NCBI RefSeq assembly: GCF_023242365.1
Contig: NZ_JALLIX010000021.1
Location: 42,426 to 106,425 of the forward strand
Direction: 5' to 3'
Source of the DNA: Pseudomonas sp. MWU13-2100
Lineage (GTDB): Bacteria > Pseudomonadota > Gammaproteobacteria > Pseudomonadales > Pseudomonadaceae
DNA length: 64,000 nt
Part shown: in pieces, positions 8,723 to 18,137 of the stretch
Layout of the letters: every line of letters starts with the position of its first letter
How positions within the stretch are numbered: the stretch's first letter is position 1
Position numbers and translations under genes: made by a program
Notes under the pieces: model-generated
Database searches by the model: none
The model's input: the letters and a program-made list of their open reading frames with translations, nothing else
What the model was told of the DNA's origin: nothing

Positions 8723-10204
8723 TTACTCGAACCAATGGGCTCGGGCGGCCATGATCAACTTGCCGGCACGATCGTCGTCGATGCCGTCGATGTCGAGCAG
8801 GTCGTCAATAGACTGCTCGGCCAGGTCTTCGCGGGTAATTACGCCGCGCACCGCCAGTTCCATCGCCAAATCCTTGTCCATACCCTCAAGCGAGAGCAGG
8901 TCTTCGGCCGGATGGGCGTCTGCCAGCTTTTCCTCAGTAGCGATGGCTTTAGTCAACAAACGATCCTTGGCCCGAGCGCGAAGCTCGTTGACGGTGTCTT
9001 CGTCAAAGCCATCGATGTTGAGCATTTCCTCCAACGGTACGTAGGCAATCTCTTCCAGGCTGGTAAAGCCTTCATCAACCAGTACCTGCGCCAGATCTTC
9101 GTCGACTTCCAGCTCGTCGATGAAGTTGCGCAGAATGTCACCGGTCTCTGCTTGCTGCTTAGCCTGGATGTCCGATTCGGTCATCACGTTCAGGGTCCAG
9201 CCGGTCAACTGGCTGGCCAGACGCACGTTCTGACCACCGCGACCGATGGCCTGAGCCAGATTGTCTGCGCCGACGGCGATGTCCATTGCATGGGCATCCT
9301 CGTCAACGATAATTGCCGCGACTTCCGCCGGCGACATGGCGTTGATCACGAACTGCGCCGGGTTGTCGTCCCACAGGACGATGTCCACGCGCTCGCCACC
9401 CAACTCGCCGGAGACGGCCTGGACGCGCGAACCGCGCATACCAATGCACGCGCCTTGCGGGTCGATGCGTTTGTCCTTGGAGCGGACCGCGATCTTGGCA
9501 CGCGAACCCGGGTCACGGGAGGCGGCCATCACTTCGATCAGGCCTTCGGCGATTTCCGGCACTTCGATGCGGAACAGCTCGATCAGCATTTCCGGCGCGG
9601 TACGCGACAGGATCAGCTGAGGGCCGCGGTTCTCGGTGCGGATTTCCTTGAGCAGGGCGCGCACGCGCACACCGACGCGGAAAGTCTCGCGGGAAATGAT
9701 GTCTTCGCGGGCCAGCAGCGCTTCGGCATTGTTACCCAGGTCAACGATGACGTTGTCGCGGGTGACTTTCTTCACGGTGCCGGAGATGATTTCCCCCAGG
9801 CGCTCGCGATAGGCGTCGACAACCTGTGCGCGCTCGGCTTCGCGAACCTTCTGCACAATGACTTGCTTGGCGGTCTGAGCGGCGATACGACCGAATTCGA
9901 TGGACTCGATCTTGTCCTCGACGACGTCGCCGACCTTGGCACCCGGGTGGGTCTCTGCGACCTTGCTCGGCCAGGTCTCGATCGCCGGATCATCAAGATC
10001 GGCTTCCTCGACGACTGTCCAGCGACGGAAAGTCTCATAGGCACCGGTGTGGCGGTTGATTTCCACACGCAGGTCAACTTCGTCTTCAAAGCGCTTCTTG
10101 GTAGCGGTCGCCAGAGCAATCTCCAGCGCCTCAAAAATCACGCTTGCCGGTACACCCTTTTCGTTGGATACCGACTCAACAACCAGCAATACTTCTTTGC
10201 TCAT
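8723..10204 (-). CDS. nusA: transcription termination/antitermination factor NusA
   Basis: This 493-residue protein binds RNA polymerase and modulates pausing, termination and antitermination. It has an N-terminal polymerase-binding domain, an S1 domain (about 135-200), two KH domains, and two acidic C-terminal repeats ('LEVDEDLAQVLVDEGF', 'LDIDGIDDDRAGKLI') as in E. coli NusA. The ATG at 10204 is chosen because 'MSKEVLLVVESV' is the conserved N-terminus and 'aggcgagg' lies before it; the frame is open a further seven codons upstream. It follows rimP directly. Confidence 0.97.
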   Translation of the reverse strand: MSKEVLLVVESVSNEKGVPASVIFEALEIALATATKKRFEDEVDLRVEINRHTGAYETFRRWTVVEEADLDDPAIETWPSKVAETHPGAKVGDVVEDKIESIEFGRIAAQTAKQVIVQKVREAERAQVVDAYRERLGEIISGTVKKVTRDNVIVDLGNNAEALLAREDIISRETFRVGVRVRALLKEIRTENRGPQLILSRTAPEMLIELFRIEVPEIAEGLIEVMAASRDPGSRAKIAVRSKDKRIDPQGACIGMRGSRVQAVSGELGGERVDIVLWDDNPAQFVINAMSPAEVAAIIVDEDAHAMDIAVGADNLAQAIGRGGQNVRLASQLTGWTLNVMTESDIQAKQQAETGDILRNFIDELEVDEDLAQVLVDEGFTSLEEIAYVPLEEMLNIDGFDEDTVNELRARAKDRLLTKAIATEEKLADAHPAEDLLSLEGMDKDLAMELAVRGVITREDLAEQSIDDLLDIDGIDDDRAGKLIMAARAHWFE

Positions 10205-10251
10205 CGTACGCCTCGCCTTTCGCAAGCCATTGGATCCGCGGGATCCGCGTC

Positions 10252-10710
10252 TCAGTCAAAACTGGGAATAATGTTGGCCTTGTCGATCAAATCGATCGGC
10301 AACAGAAACTCATGGTCTTCCACCTGCACCACGATGTCCTGCTCTTCCACTCCGCGCAGAAGGCCCTGAAAATTACGTCGACCTTCGAAAGGCGAGCGCA
10401 ACTTTATCTTCACTTGTTCGCCGGCATGCGAGGCAAACTGTTCAAGGGTGAACAGCGGGCGTTCCATGCCAGGAGAGGAAACCTCAAGGGTGTATTCACT
10501 GGTGATGGGGTCTTCGACGTCCAGCACACCACTGATCTGGCGGCTGACGATGGCACAGTCGTCCACCAGCACACCGCCTTCTTTATCGATATAAACGCGC
10601 AACACGGAATGGCGACCTTGAGCCGAATACTCAATACCCCAGCATTCATAGCCAAGGGCCACGACCACCGGGGCCAACAAGGCCTGCAACTGTTCTAGCT
10701 TGCTCGACAC
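10252..10710 (-). CDS. rimP: ribosome maturation factor RimP
   Basis: This 152-residue protein is needed for 30S maturation. The motif 'DDCAIVSRQISGVLDVEDPI' (about residues 48-67) is typical. I start it at a GTG with a 'gaggggg' ribosome site seven bases upstream, which gives the conserved N-terminus SSKLEQLQALL. An upstream extension of the frame is not conserved in the family as I know it. It is the first protein gene of the block behind tRNA-fMet, with two terminator-like hairpins in its leader. Confidence 0.96.
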   Translation of the reverse strand: MSSKLEQLQALLAPVVVALGYECWGIEYSAQGRHSVLRVYIDKEGGVLVDDCAIVSRQISGVLDVEDPITSEYTLEVSSPGMERPLFTLEQFASHAGEQVKIKLRSPFEGRRNFQGLLRGVEEQDIVVQVEDHEFLLPIDLIDKANIIPSFD

Positions 10711-10753
10711 CTGAACCCCCTCGTGCATCTCTGTGCATGCAATTGAAATAAAC

Positions 10754-10775
10754 AAAAAATGGGCGAATCGCCCAT
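10754..10775 (-). terminator. second terminator-like hairpin in the rimP-nusA leader
   Basis: On the minus strand, ATGGGCGATTCGCCCAT is followed by TTTTTTG: a compact GC stem with a U tract. It lies about 45 bases upstream of the rimP start, so transcripts from the tRNA-fMet promoter must read through it. Confidence 0.75.
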
Positions 10776-10818
10776 CCCTGAAACGCCGTCGAACAGCGGC
10801 GTCATGAAGTACCCAGCC

Positions 10819-10843
10819 AACAAAAAGCCCCTGAAAAGGGGCT
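10819..10843 (-). terminator. terminator after tRNA-fMet
   Basis: On the minus strand, AGCCCC and GGGGCT arms flank a TTTTC loop, followed by TTTTTG. It lies 11 bases after the CCA end of tRNA-fMet. Confidence 0.75.
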
Positions 10844-10853
10844 CCGCTAAAAC

Positions 10854-10930
<77 letters not shown>

Positions 10931-10990
10931 ACAAAGCTGGGGCGGAAGTATACGACCGATCCCTTGCAGGGTCAATGTAACCTTCCACCT

Positions 10991-11015
10991 ACAAGAAAGC
11001 CCGCAACAGCGGGCT
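10991..11015 (-). terminator. terminator after tRNA-Leu
   Basis: On the minus strand, AGCCCGC TGTT GCGGGCT is followed by TTCTTG, 11 bases after the tRNA-Leu CCA end. Confidence 0.7.
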
Positions 11016-11026
11016 CTCCTGATAAT

Positions 11027-11112
11027 TGGTACCGAGAAGGGGACTCGAACCCCTACACCCTATGGGCACAACCACCTCAAGGTTGCGTGTCTACCAATTC
11101 CACCACCTCGGC
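11027..11112 (-). tRNA. tRNA-Leu (GAG)
   Basis: This is an 86-base class II tRNA with the long variable arm and encoded CCA. The anticodon loop CTTGAGG carries GAG, which reads CUC/CUU codons. It follows secG by about 30 bases on the same strand and is probably cotranscribed with it. Confidence 0.97.
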
Positions 11113-11141
11113 AATACAACGTTTACAGCATGAAACCCATT

Positions 11142-11522
11142 TTACTTCTGCTCTGGAGCCTTGGGTACATCAGTCGGTGAGGCCGACTTCTGCTCCTGGA
11201 GCACCGGTACATCATCAGATGCCGGTTTCTGCTTTGGCACTTCCAACACTGCCGGTTTTGGCAAACCTGCTTGAGTCAGCTCATGAGCTTTCTCTTTAGC
11301 AAAGTAACCTAACCCCAAGCTGGTTATGAAGAAACCTGCGGCAAGTATAGCAGTAAACTTACTAAGAAAGGTAGAGGAACCTTGGCTTCCGAACACAGTA
11401 TTTGAAGCACCTGCCCCGAAAGACGCACCAGCGTCCGCACCTTTACCCTGTTGCAGCAATACCAGAGCGACAACGCCCAGCGCACCCAACAGATGAAGAA
11501 CGACTACGACTGTTTCCAGCAT
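11142..11522 (-). CDS. secG: preprotein translocase subunit SecG
   Basis: This 126-residue inner-membrane protein is the small stimulating subunit of SecYEG. It has two membrane helices (about residues 2-22 and 54-74) with the conserved 'LLQQGKGADAGASFGAGAS' loop between them. The C-terminal tail is Pro/Lys/Gln-rich and variable. The start is the ATG giving 'MLETVVVVLHLLGAL'. It follows tpiA by four bases. Confidence 0.96.
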   Translation of the reverse strand: MLETVVVVLHLLGALGVVALVLLQQGKGADAGASFGAGASNTVFGSQGSSTFLSKFTAILAAGFFITSLGLGYFAKEKAHELTQAGLPKPAVLEVPKQKPASDDVPVLQEQKSASPTDVPKAPEQK

Positions 11523-11526
11523 TTTT

Positions 11527-12282
11527 TCAGTTTCCCGCGGCGCGACAGATCGCACCGAACTCATCTGCATTCAGGGAAGCCCCACCAATGAGCCCCCCAT
11601 CGATATCCGGCATGCCGAACAGTTCGACCGCATTGGCCGCCTTCACGCTGCCGCCGTATAGAAGCCGCACACCTTGTGCGACCTCAGAATTCTCTGCCGC
11701 CAACTGCGCGCGAATGGCGGCGTGCACATCCTGCGCTTGTTGCGGCGAAGCTGTCAGCCCGGTGCCAATGGCCCAGACCGGTTCGTAAGCGATGACAGCC
11801 TTGGCAAAAGCGCCGACACCCAGCTCCTCGATAATACTGCCCAGCTGACGCGAAACCACTTCCAGCGTCTTGCCGGCCTCACGCTGCTCCAGGGTCTCCC
11901 CTACACAGAGCACCGGAATCAAACCACAGGCCTGCGCTGCCGCAAACTTGCGATTGAGGGTGCGATCCGACTCGCCCATGATCAGGCGACGCTCGGAATG
12001 CCCAACCAACACCAGGGAACATCCTGCATCGAGCAACTGGCTCGGTGCAGTCTCACCGGTCAGGGCACCCTGCATGGATTCCACCGCCGAGTTCTGCGCA
12101 CCGACCAAAATCGATTTGCCTTTCAAGCCTTCAACCACTTGGCTGATATGCAGGCAAGGCGGGAATACCGCCACGTCCACACCGCTCGGCAAGGCCAGGT
12201 TACGCAGGCCCTTGATCAGCTCGACGACGCTGGCGCGGGTACCGTGCATCTTCCAGTTACCAGCTACCATTGGGCGACGCAT
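11527..12282 (-). CDS. tpiA: triose-phosphate isomerase
   Basis: The enzyme interconverts dihydroxyacetone phosphate and glyceraldehyde 3-phosphate. All catalytic elements are visible in the 251 residues: 'NWKMHG' (Lys, residue 11), 'VGHSERR' (His, about 96) and 'YEPVWAIGTG' (Glu, about 168). The order secG-tpiA-glmM-folP-ftsH is the usual Pseudomonas operon. Confidence 0.98.
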   Translation of the reverse strand: MRRPMVAGNWKMHGTRASVVELIKGLRNLALPSGVDVAVFPPCLHISQVVEGLKGKSILVGAQNSAVESMQGALTGETAPSQLLDAGCSLVLVGHSERRLIMGESDRTLNRKFAAAQACGLIPVLCVGETLEQREAGKTLEVVSRQLGSIIEELGVGAFAKAVIAYEPVWAIGTGLTASPQQAQDVHAAIRAQLAAENSEVAQGVRLLYGGSVKAANAVELFGMPDIDGGLIGGASLNADEFGAICRAAGN

Positions 12283-12348
12283 GCTGTACCTCGCAGGTCA
12301 AAGTGGGCGCAGATGTTACCCAACCGCATCCTGGCTGGCAAGCCGAAA

Positions 12349-13686
12349 TCAGGCGCAAACTTCAGTCACCAGTTTTGCCAGTGCATCGGCGTGGCCACGG
12401 ACCACCACTTCGTCTTCGCCTTCGACCATTACCCGCACCAGCGGCTCGGTACCGGACTTGCGCAACAGCACGCGGCCGCGACCATTCATGGCCTGGGTCA
12501 CCTGATCGCAGGCCTGCACCACCTTCGGGTGCTTGACCGGGTCGACACCACCGGCGAAGCGCACATTGACCAACACCTGTGGGCACTTGCGCAACGCCTG
12601 GCGCGCCTGGGCCAGACTTTCGCCACGGCGACGCAGGGCCATCAGGGTTTGCAGGGCCGCGATGATCGCATCGCCAGTGGTGGTGTGGTTCAGGCAGAGA
12701 ATGTGCCCGGAGTTTTCACCACCCACCAGCCAGTTGCGCTCCAGCAGCTCGGCAATCACATAGCGGTCGCCGACATTGGCGCGCACGAACGGAATATCCA
12801 ATTCCTTGAAGGCCAGCTCGAGGCCCAGGTTGCTCATCAGGGTACCGACCACGCCACCATTGAGCTTGCCGCGCTCGGCCATGTCCCGGGCAATGATGAA
12901 CACCAGCTCGTCACCATCGACCACGGCACCGGTGTGATCGACCATCAGCACCCGATCGCCGTCGCCGTCGAACGCGATACCCAGGTCCGCCTGCTCGGCG
13001 AGCACGGCCGCCTGCAGCGGTTTCATATGCGTCGAACCGCAGTTGTCGTTGATGTTCAGCCCGTTGGGCGCCGCCGACAAGGCGACGACCTGCGCGCCCA
13101 GCTCGCGGAACACACTCGGCGCGACCTTGTAGGTAGCACCGTGGGCACAGTCGATAACAATCTTCAGGCCCGCGAGATCGGTTCCCGTCGGCACGCTGCT
13201 CTTGCAGAATTCGATATAGCGACCGGCTGCGTCATTGATCCGCGAGACCTTGCCGAGCTTTTCCGACTCGACCACGGTCATCGGCGCATCGAGCAGCTCT
13301 TCGATCATCAACTCGACTTCATCCGGCAGCTTGGTGCCCGCGCCGGAGAAGAACTTGATGCCGTTGTCGTCATGGGGATTGTGCGAAGCACTGATCACGA
13401 TCCCCGCCTCGGCATGAAAGGTCCGGGTCAGGTAGGCAATGGCCGGCGTCGGCATCGGCCCCAGCAGCAGCACATCGGCGCCGGCGGCGGAAAGACCGGC
13501 TTCCAGGGCGGACTCGAACATGTAGCCGGAGATCCGCGTGTCCTTGCCGACCAGCACCCGGCATGCACCCAGCTTGCGGAATGCCATGCCAGCGGCCCAG
13601 CCGAGCTTGAGCATGAACTCAGGGGTGATCGGGAATTGCCCTACGCGCCCGCGAATACCGTCGGTGCCGAAGTATTTTTTTTTCAT
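12349..13686 (-). CDS. glmM: phosphoglucosamine mutase
   Basis: The enzyme converts glucosamine-6-phosphate to glucosamine-1-phosphate for peptidoglycan and LPS synthesis. The 445 residues show 'YFGTDGIRG' at the start, the phosphoserine loop 'ISASHNPHDDNGIKFF' (about residue 100), the metal loop 'DGDGDR' (about 241-246) and a C-terminal phosphate-binding 'RKSGTEPLVRVM'. The ATG giving MKKKYFGTDG is chosen over an upstream in-frame codon. Confidence 0.98.
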   Translation of the reverse strand: MKKKYFGTDGIRGRVGQFPITPEFMLKLGWAAGMAFRKLGACRVLVGKDTRISGYMFESALEAGLSAAGADVLLLGPMPTPAIAYLTRTFHAEAGIVISASHNPHDDNGIKFFSGAGTKLPDEVELMIEELLDAPMTVVESEKLGKVSRINDAAGRYIEFCKSSVPTGTDLAGLKIVIDCAHGATYKVAPSVFRELGAQVVALSAAPNGLNINDNCGSTHMKPLQAAVLAEQADLGIAFDGDGDRVLMVDHTGAVVDGDELVFIIARDMAERGKLNGGVVGTLMSNLGLELAFKELDIPFVRANVGDRYVIAELLERNWLVGGENSGHILCLNHTTTGDAIIAALQTLMALRRRGESLAQARQALRKCPQVLVNVRFAGGVDPVKHPKVVQACDQVTQAMNGRGRVLLRKSGTEPLVRVMVEGEDEVVVRGHADALAKLVTEVCA

Positions 13687-13702
13687 CAGTGCTCCATCGT
13701 TC

Positions 13703-14554
13703 TTATTGCGCAGCTTCAACAGCAGCAATCATGCGTACCACGTCGACCGTTTCGGCGACATCATGCACGCGAAGAATCCGCGCCCCTTTACTCATCGCCA
13801 GCGCCGCCAGGGCGAGGCCGCCGTAAAGGCGCTCACCCACTGGGCGCCCCAGAGCCAGCCCTATCATGCTCTTGCGCGAGACACCGACCAACAGCGGCCG
13901 CCCCAGGGCGTGCAATGTTTCCATATGCTTGAACAGGCTCAGGTTGTGCGCCAGGGTCTTGGCAAAGCCAAACCCCGGGTCAAGCACAATGCGCTCGGCG
14001 GCAATACCGGCTGCCGCACACAGCGCCATGCGCTCGGCGAGAAAGTCCACCACCTCGCGCGTGACATCGTCGTAATGGGGGTTGTCCTGCATATTGCCCG
14101 GTTCACCGAGCATGTGCATCAGGCAGACCGGCAAGCCGGTCGCAGCGGCGGCCTGCAAGGCACCGTCACGCTGCAACGAGCGCACATCATTGATCAGGCC
14201 CGCGCCCAACCTGGCACTCTCCAGCATGACCTGTGGAGTGGACGTATCGACCGAGATAATCACATCCAGCTCTCGATGGATACGCTCGACCACCGGCGCG
14301 ACACGCTCCAATTCCTCGAGAGGAGACACCACCGGAGCACCAGGACGGGTCGACTCGCCACCGACATCGATCAGCGTCGCGCCCGCCTCGACCATGGCCT
14401 GCGCGTGGCGCAGGGCCGCCTCGAGCTGATTGAAACGACCGCCATCGGAAAAGGAATCAGGAGTGACATTGAGAATGCCCATGACATGCGTCTGGGCCAA
14501 ATCAAGAACCCGGTTGCCGCAAGGCAACCGGGTCGAGGACTGAACAGAAGTCAT
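13703..14554 (-). CDS. folP: dihydropteroate synthase
   Basis: This folate-pathway enzyme joins p-aminobenzoate to hydroxymethyl-dihydropterin pyrophosphate and is the sulfonamide target. The 283 residues contain 'MGILNVTPDSFSDGG' (about 25-39), 'GGESTRPG' and 'DPGFGFAKT'. It lies 8 bases after ftsH and 16 before glmM. Confidence 0.97.
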   Translation of the reverse strand: MTSVQSSTRLPCGNRVLDLAQTHVMGILNVTPDSFSDGGRFNQLEAALRHAQAMVEAGATLIDVGGESTRPGAPVVSPLEELERVAPVVERIHRELDVIISVDTSTPQVMLESARLGAGLINDVRSLQRDGALQAAAATGLPVCLMHMLGEPGNMQDNPHYDDVTREVVDFLAERMALCAAAGIAAERIVLDPGFGFAKTLAHNLSLFKHMETLHALGRPLLVGVSRKSMIGLALGRPVGERLYGGLALAALAMSKGARILRVHDVAETVDVVRMIAAVEAAQ

Positions 14555-14562
14555 TTCAAACC

Positions 14563-16473
14563 TTAATGATCAGCCGCAGGGCCGCCGATCGGCGCTTCTG
14601 GTCGTTCGTTCTGGATCACCGGCGGAGTCCCCGAAGTCCCCGAACCGCCCTCCCAGTCGCGCGGTTCGCGCGGTGGGCGACCCGCCATGATGTCGTCGAT
14701 CTGCTCGGCATCGATGGTTTCGTACTTCATCAGCGCGTCCGCCATGGCGTCGAGCTTGTCGCGGTTATCCGTCAGGATCTGCTTGGCCGTGCCATAGCAC
14801 TGATCAATGATGCTGCGCACTTCCGAATCGATCAGCTTGGCCGTTTCGCCAGAGAAGCTGGCGTTCTGACCGCCGCCGCCACGACCCAGGAACACTTCCT
14901 GGTCTTCCTCGGCATACATCAGCGGGCCCAGCTTCTCGGACAGGCCCCACTTGGTAACCATGTTCCGGGCAATCTGGCTGGCACGCATGATGTCGTTGGA
15001 AGCGCCGGTGGTGACACCGTCGAAGCCCAGGGTCATCTCTTCGGCGATACGGCCGCCATACAGCGAACAGATCTGGCTGATCAGCGCACGCTTGGACAGG
15101 CTGTAGCGATCTTCTTCCGGAAGGAACATGGTCACCCCCAGCGCACGACCGCGCGGGATGATCGAGACCTTGTAGACCGGATCGTGCTCGGGCACCACGC
15201 GACCGACAATGGCGTGACCGGCCTCGTGATACGCGGTGTTCTGTTTTTCCTTCTCGGACATGACCATGGATTTGCGCTCGGCGCCCATCATGATCTTGTC
15301 TTTCGCCAATTCGAACTCTTTCATCTCGACGATGCGTTTGCCGGCGCGCGCGGCGAACAGGGACGCCTCGTTCACCAGGTTGGCCAGGTCGGCGCCGGAG
15401 AAGCCCGGCGTACCCCGCGCAATCACCCCTGGCGCGACGTCTTCGCCCATTGGCACCTTGCGCATATGCACTTTGAGAATCTGTTCGCGACCGCGGATAT
15501 CCGGCAGGCCGACCACCACCTGGCGGTCGAAACGACCGGGACGCAGCAGCGCCGGGTCGAGCACGTCAGGACGGTTGGTGGCGGCAATCACGATGATGCC
15601 GTCGTTCATCTCGAAACCGTCCATCTCCACCAGCAACTGGTTGAGGGTCTGTTCGCGCTCGTCGTGACCGCCGCCCATGCCGGCACCACGGTGACGACCG
15701 ACCGCATCGATTTCGTCGATGAAGATGATGCAAGGCGCGTGCTTCTTCGCCTGCTCGAACATGTCACGGACACGGCTGGCACCGACACCGACGAACATCT
15801 CGACGAAATCGGAACCGGAAATAGTGAAGAACGGCACCTTGGCCTCGCCGGCAATGGCCTTGGCGAGCAAGGTCTTACCGGTACCCGGAGGACCGACCAT
15901 CAGCACACCGCGAGGAATCCGCCCGCCCAGGCGCTGGAACTTGCCCGGATCACGCAGGAACTCGACCAGCTCGCCGACTTCTTCCTTGGCTTCGTCGCAA
16001 CCGGCGACGTCAGCCAGGGTGGTTTTCACCTGGTCTTCCGAAAGCAGGCGCGCCTTGCTCTTGCCGAAACTCATCGGCCCGCCCTTGCCGCCCGCGCCGC
16101 CCTGCATCTGGCGCATGAAGAACATGAACACCGCGATGATCACCAGGATCGGGAAGCTGGCCACCAGCAACTGGGTCCAGATGCTCTGCTGCTCAGGCTG
16201 TTTGCCTTCGACCACGACGTGGTTGTCCACCAGGTCGCCGATCAGGCCGTTGTCCTGGATGGCCGGGCGGATGGTCTTGAAGCTGTCGCCATCGTTGCGC
16301 TTGCCGGTGATCACGTAGCCGTCCACGGCAACGCGCTCGACTTTGCCATCCTTGACCTGCTGGATGAAGTCGGAGTAGTTGAGGGTCTGCGGCTCGTTAG
16401 GGCTGGAGAAGTTGTTCATCACCGTCACCAGGACAGCCGCGATGATCAACCACAGGATCAGATTCTTTGCCAT
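14563..16473 (-). CDS. ftsH: ATP-dependent zinc metalloprotease FtsH
   Basis: This membrane-anchored AAA+ protease degrades membrane proteins, sigma-32 and LpxC-type substrates. Two membrane helices (about 4-21 and 100-120) precede the AAA domain (Walker A GPPGTGKT, Walker B IIFIDEID, SRH region RPGRFDRQ). The protease part carries the zinc motif HEAGH (about residue 414). I start at the ATG giving MAKNLILWL (636 residues). A TTG nine bases upstream is better spaced from the 'gaggg' ribosome site, so the start is not certain. Confidence 0.97.
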   Translation of the reverse strand: MAKNLILWLIIAAVLVTVMNNFSSPNEPQTLNYSDFIQQVKDGKVERVAVDGYVITGKRNDGDSFKTIRPAIQDNGLIGDLVDNHVVVEGKQPEQQSIWTQLLVASFPILVIIAVFMFFMRQMQGGAGGKGGPMSFGKSKARLLSEDQVKTTLADVAGCDEAKEEVGELVEFLRDPGKFQRLGGRIPRGVLMVGPPGTGKTLLAKAIAGEAKVPFFTISGSDFVEMFVGVGASRVRDMFEQAKKHAPCIIFIDEIDAVGRHRGAGMGGGHDEREQTLNQLLVEMDGFEMNDGIIVIAATNRPDVLDPALLRPGRFDRQVVVGLPDIRGREQILKVHMRKVPMGEDVAPGVIARGTPGFSGADLANLVNEASLFAARAGKRIVEMKEFELAKDKIMMGAERKSMVMSEKEKQNTAYHEAGHAIVGRVVPEHDPVYKVSIIPRGRALGVTMFLPEEDRYSLSKRALISQICSLYGGRIAEEMTLGFDGVTTGASNDIMRASQIARNMVTKWGLSEKLGPLMYAEEDQEVFLGRGGGGQNASFSGETAKLIDSEVRSIIDQCYGTAKQILTDNRDKLDAMADALMKYETIDAEQIDDIMAGRPPREPRDWEGGSGTSGTPPVIQNERPEAPIGGPAADH

Positions 16474-16676
16474 ATCGTTCAATTAACTACCCTCATGAAG
16501 CGGGATCCGCTACTGGCGCGCGCTTCGCATGATATTCACCGGCATAACTTACTACATTACCTACAGATCCTGCAGGCGCCGTCTGTAACCCTTTGTGAAA
16601 CAATCACTACACAATATGCGCTTATTCTCACAGGGCGAAATATGAAAAACCTATCGCCCCGGCCAAGAACCTCGTC

Positions 16677-17306
16677 TTACTCGATCCGTCCGCGGAAGCC
16701 ACGACCCAGCAGATACTGCTCGCGGGACCGATCACGGGAAGACGCCGGCTTGCGCGTCTGGACCTTGTCAAACAGCTTGCGGAAGTTCCGGTGGTACTCG
16801 TCGAAGCCTTCGCCCTGGAAAACCTTGATCAAAAAATCACCACCGGGGCGTAGGACGCGTCCGGCGAGATCGAGTGCCAGTTCGCAAAGGAACATCGAAC
16901 GTGGCATATCCACTTCGGGTGTACCACTCATATTGGGGGCCATATCGGAAATCACAAGGTCCACCTCGGAATTTCCCACCGCCGCGAGGATTTCCGCCAG
17001 GACGGCATCCTCGGTGAAGTCGCCCTTGATGAAGGTCACATCGGGGATGCTGTCCATATCCAGGATGTCGGACGCGATCAGGCGGCCCTTGCCACCAATC
17101 AGACGACTGGTCACCTGGGACCAGCCACCCGGCGCCGCGCCGAGGTCGATCACGGTCATGCCCGGGCGGATGATCCGGTCCTTCTCCTGGATCTCCAGCA
17201 ATTTGTAGCTGGCACGGGAGCGATAGCCGTCTTTTTGCGCCATTTTGACGAACGGATCGTTGAAATGTTCTTTCAGCCAGTTAAGGCTAGTCTTGGAACG
17301 GGCCAC
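16677..17306 (-). CDS. rlmE: 23S rRNA (U2552-2'-O)-methyltransferase RlmE
   Basis: This 209-residue SAM-dependent enzyme methylates U2552 in the 50S A-loop. Motif I is 'DLGAAPGGWSQV' (about 58-69), the catalytic region has 'SDMAPNMSG', and the K-D-K-E tetrad positions appear intact. The start is a GTG six bases after 'gagg', giving the conserved ARSKTS N-terminus. It sits about 200 bases downstream of the ftsH promoter side and diverges from yhbY. Confidence 0.96.
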   Translation of the reverse strand: MARSKTSLNWLKEHFNDPFVKMAQKDGYRSRASYKLLEIQEKDRIIRPGMTVIDLGAAPGGWSQVTSRLIGGKGRLIASDILDMDSIPDVTFIKGDFTEDAVLAEILAAVGNSEVDLVISDMAPNMSGTPEVDMPRSMFLCELALDLAGRVLRPGGDFLIKVFQGEGFDEYHRNFRKLFDKVQTRKPASSRDRSREQYLLGRGFRGRIE

Positions 17307-17411
17307 GGGCCACCTCAAAAAATAGTCGAATCGCGATTAACTGGGCGGTCCCGGACGCGCTCGGGTAAACTGGCCGCCGCTTTTTACAAGATCAGACGCA
17401 GGGGTCAGATT

Positions 17412-17720
17412 ATGCCGCTCACTCAAGAGCAGAAGAAACAGTACAAATCCATTGGCCACCATCTGAAACCAGTATTGACTGTGGCTGACAACGGCTTGAC
17501 CGAAGGTGTGTTAGCCGAGCTTGAACGCGCATTGGGCGATCATGAGCTGATCAAGATCAAGCTCAATATCCTCGACCGCGAATCGCGCCTGGAGGCCATT
17601 GCGCAGCTGTGCAAGGCCGGCAAGGCGGATCTGGTGCAAGTCATCGGCAAGATGGCGCTGCTGTATCGCAAGAACTTCAGCGTCAACAAGCAGCTGTCCA
17701 ACGTCCATCGCTTCAAGTGA
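17412..17720 (+). CDS. yhbY: YhbY family RNA-binding protein (CRM domain)
   Basis: This 102-residue single CRS1/YhbY (CRM) domain protein associates with pre-50S particles. Typical features are the N-terminal 'MPLTQEQKKQYKSIGHHLKP' and the 'GKADLVQVIGKMALLYRKN' segment near the end. The start is the internal ATG at this position. The frame is open upstream, but that part is antisense to rlmE and unlike the family. It diverges from rlmE, with about 100 bases between for two promoters. Confidence 0.95.
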   Translation: MPLTQEQKKQYKSIGHHLKPVLTVADNGLTEGVLAELERALGDHELIKIKLNILDRESRLEAIAQLCKAGKADLVQVIGKMALLYRKNFSVNKQLSNVHRFK

Positions 17721-17732
17721 CGTAGGAACGGG

Positions 17733-18137
17733 TCAAGGGTACGCGGTGCGTACCCTGCCACTCTCGCCGGGCACCGGCTGCAGCACCAGCACCAGGCCGC
17801 AAAGGCCGAGCACCAGGTAACTGAACAACTGCCAGCGCGATGCCTCCGGCATCCAGGCGCGCACCGCGAAATACATCCCGCACGCATACAACGACATCAA
17901 CAGCAAATGCCCGCGTGTATCGCGCCAGAGGCTTGCCCGACCTTCGGCCTGGAGCAACACCAGGATCTGCACGATCACACACACCGTGGCAAACCCTATC
18001 AATAAAGAGCCCAGCAGGCTATTGATCTCGTCGATCAACAGCGGTGCCAGGCCTATTTGCGCCAATACCGGCAACAACCCGATATGCAGCAGCCACAGGC
18101 CGCCCACCCAGAGCATCTGGGTCAGTTGCCAGAGCAT
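17733..18137 (-). CDS. DUF4149-type membrane protein
   Basis: This is a 134-residue predicted inner-membrane protein with four hydrophobic helices (about 8-28, 35-58, 72-92, 103-122). The 'WVGGLWLLHIGLLPVL' and 'WRDTRGHLLLMS' segments fit the DUF4149 family, and this position after greA is usual in Pseudomonas. The assigned ATG abuts a 9-bp GC hairpin with no room for a ribosome site, so the true start could be the second ATG at 18116. Function unknown. Confidence 0.75.
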   Translation of the reverse strand: MLWQLTQMLWVGGLWLLHIGLLPVLAQIGLAPLLIDEINSLLGSLLIGFATVCVIVQILVLLQAEGRASLWRDTRGHLLLMSLYACGMYFAVRAWMPEASRWQLFSYLVLGLCGLVLVLQPVPGESGRVRTAYP

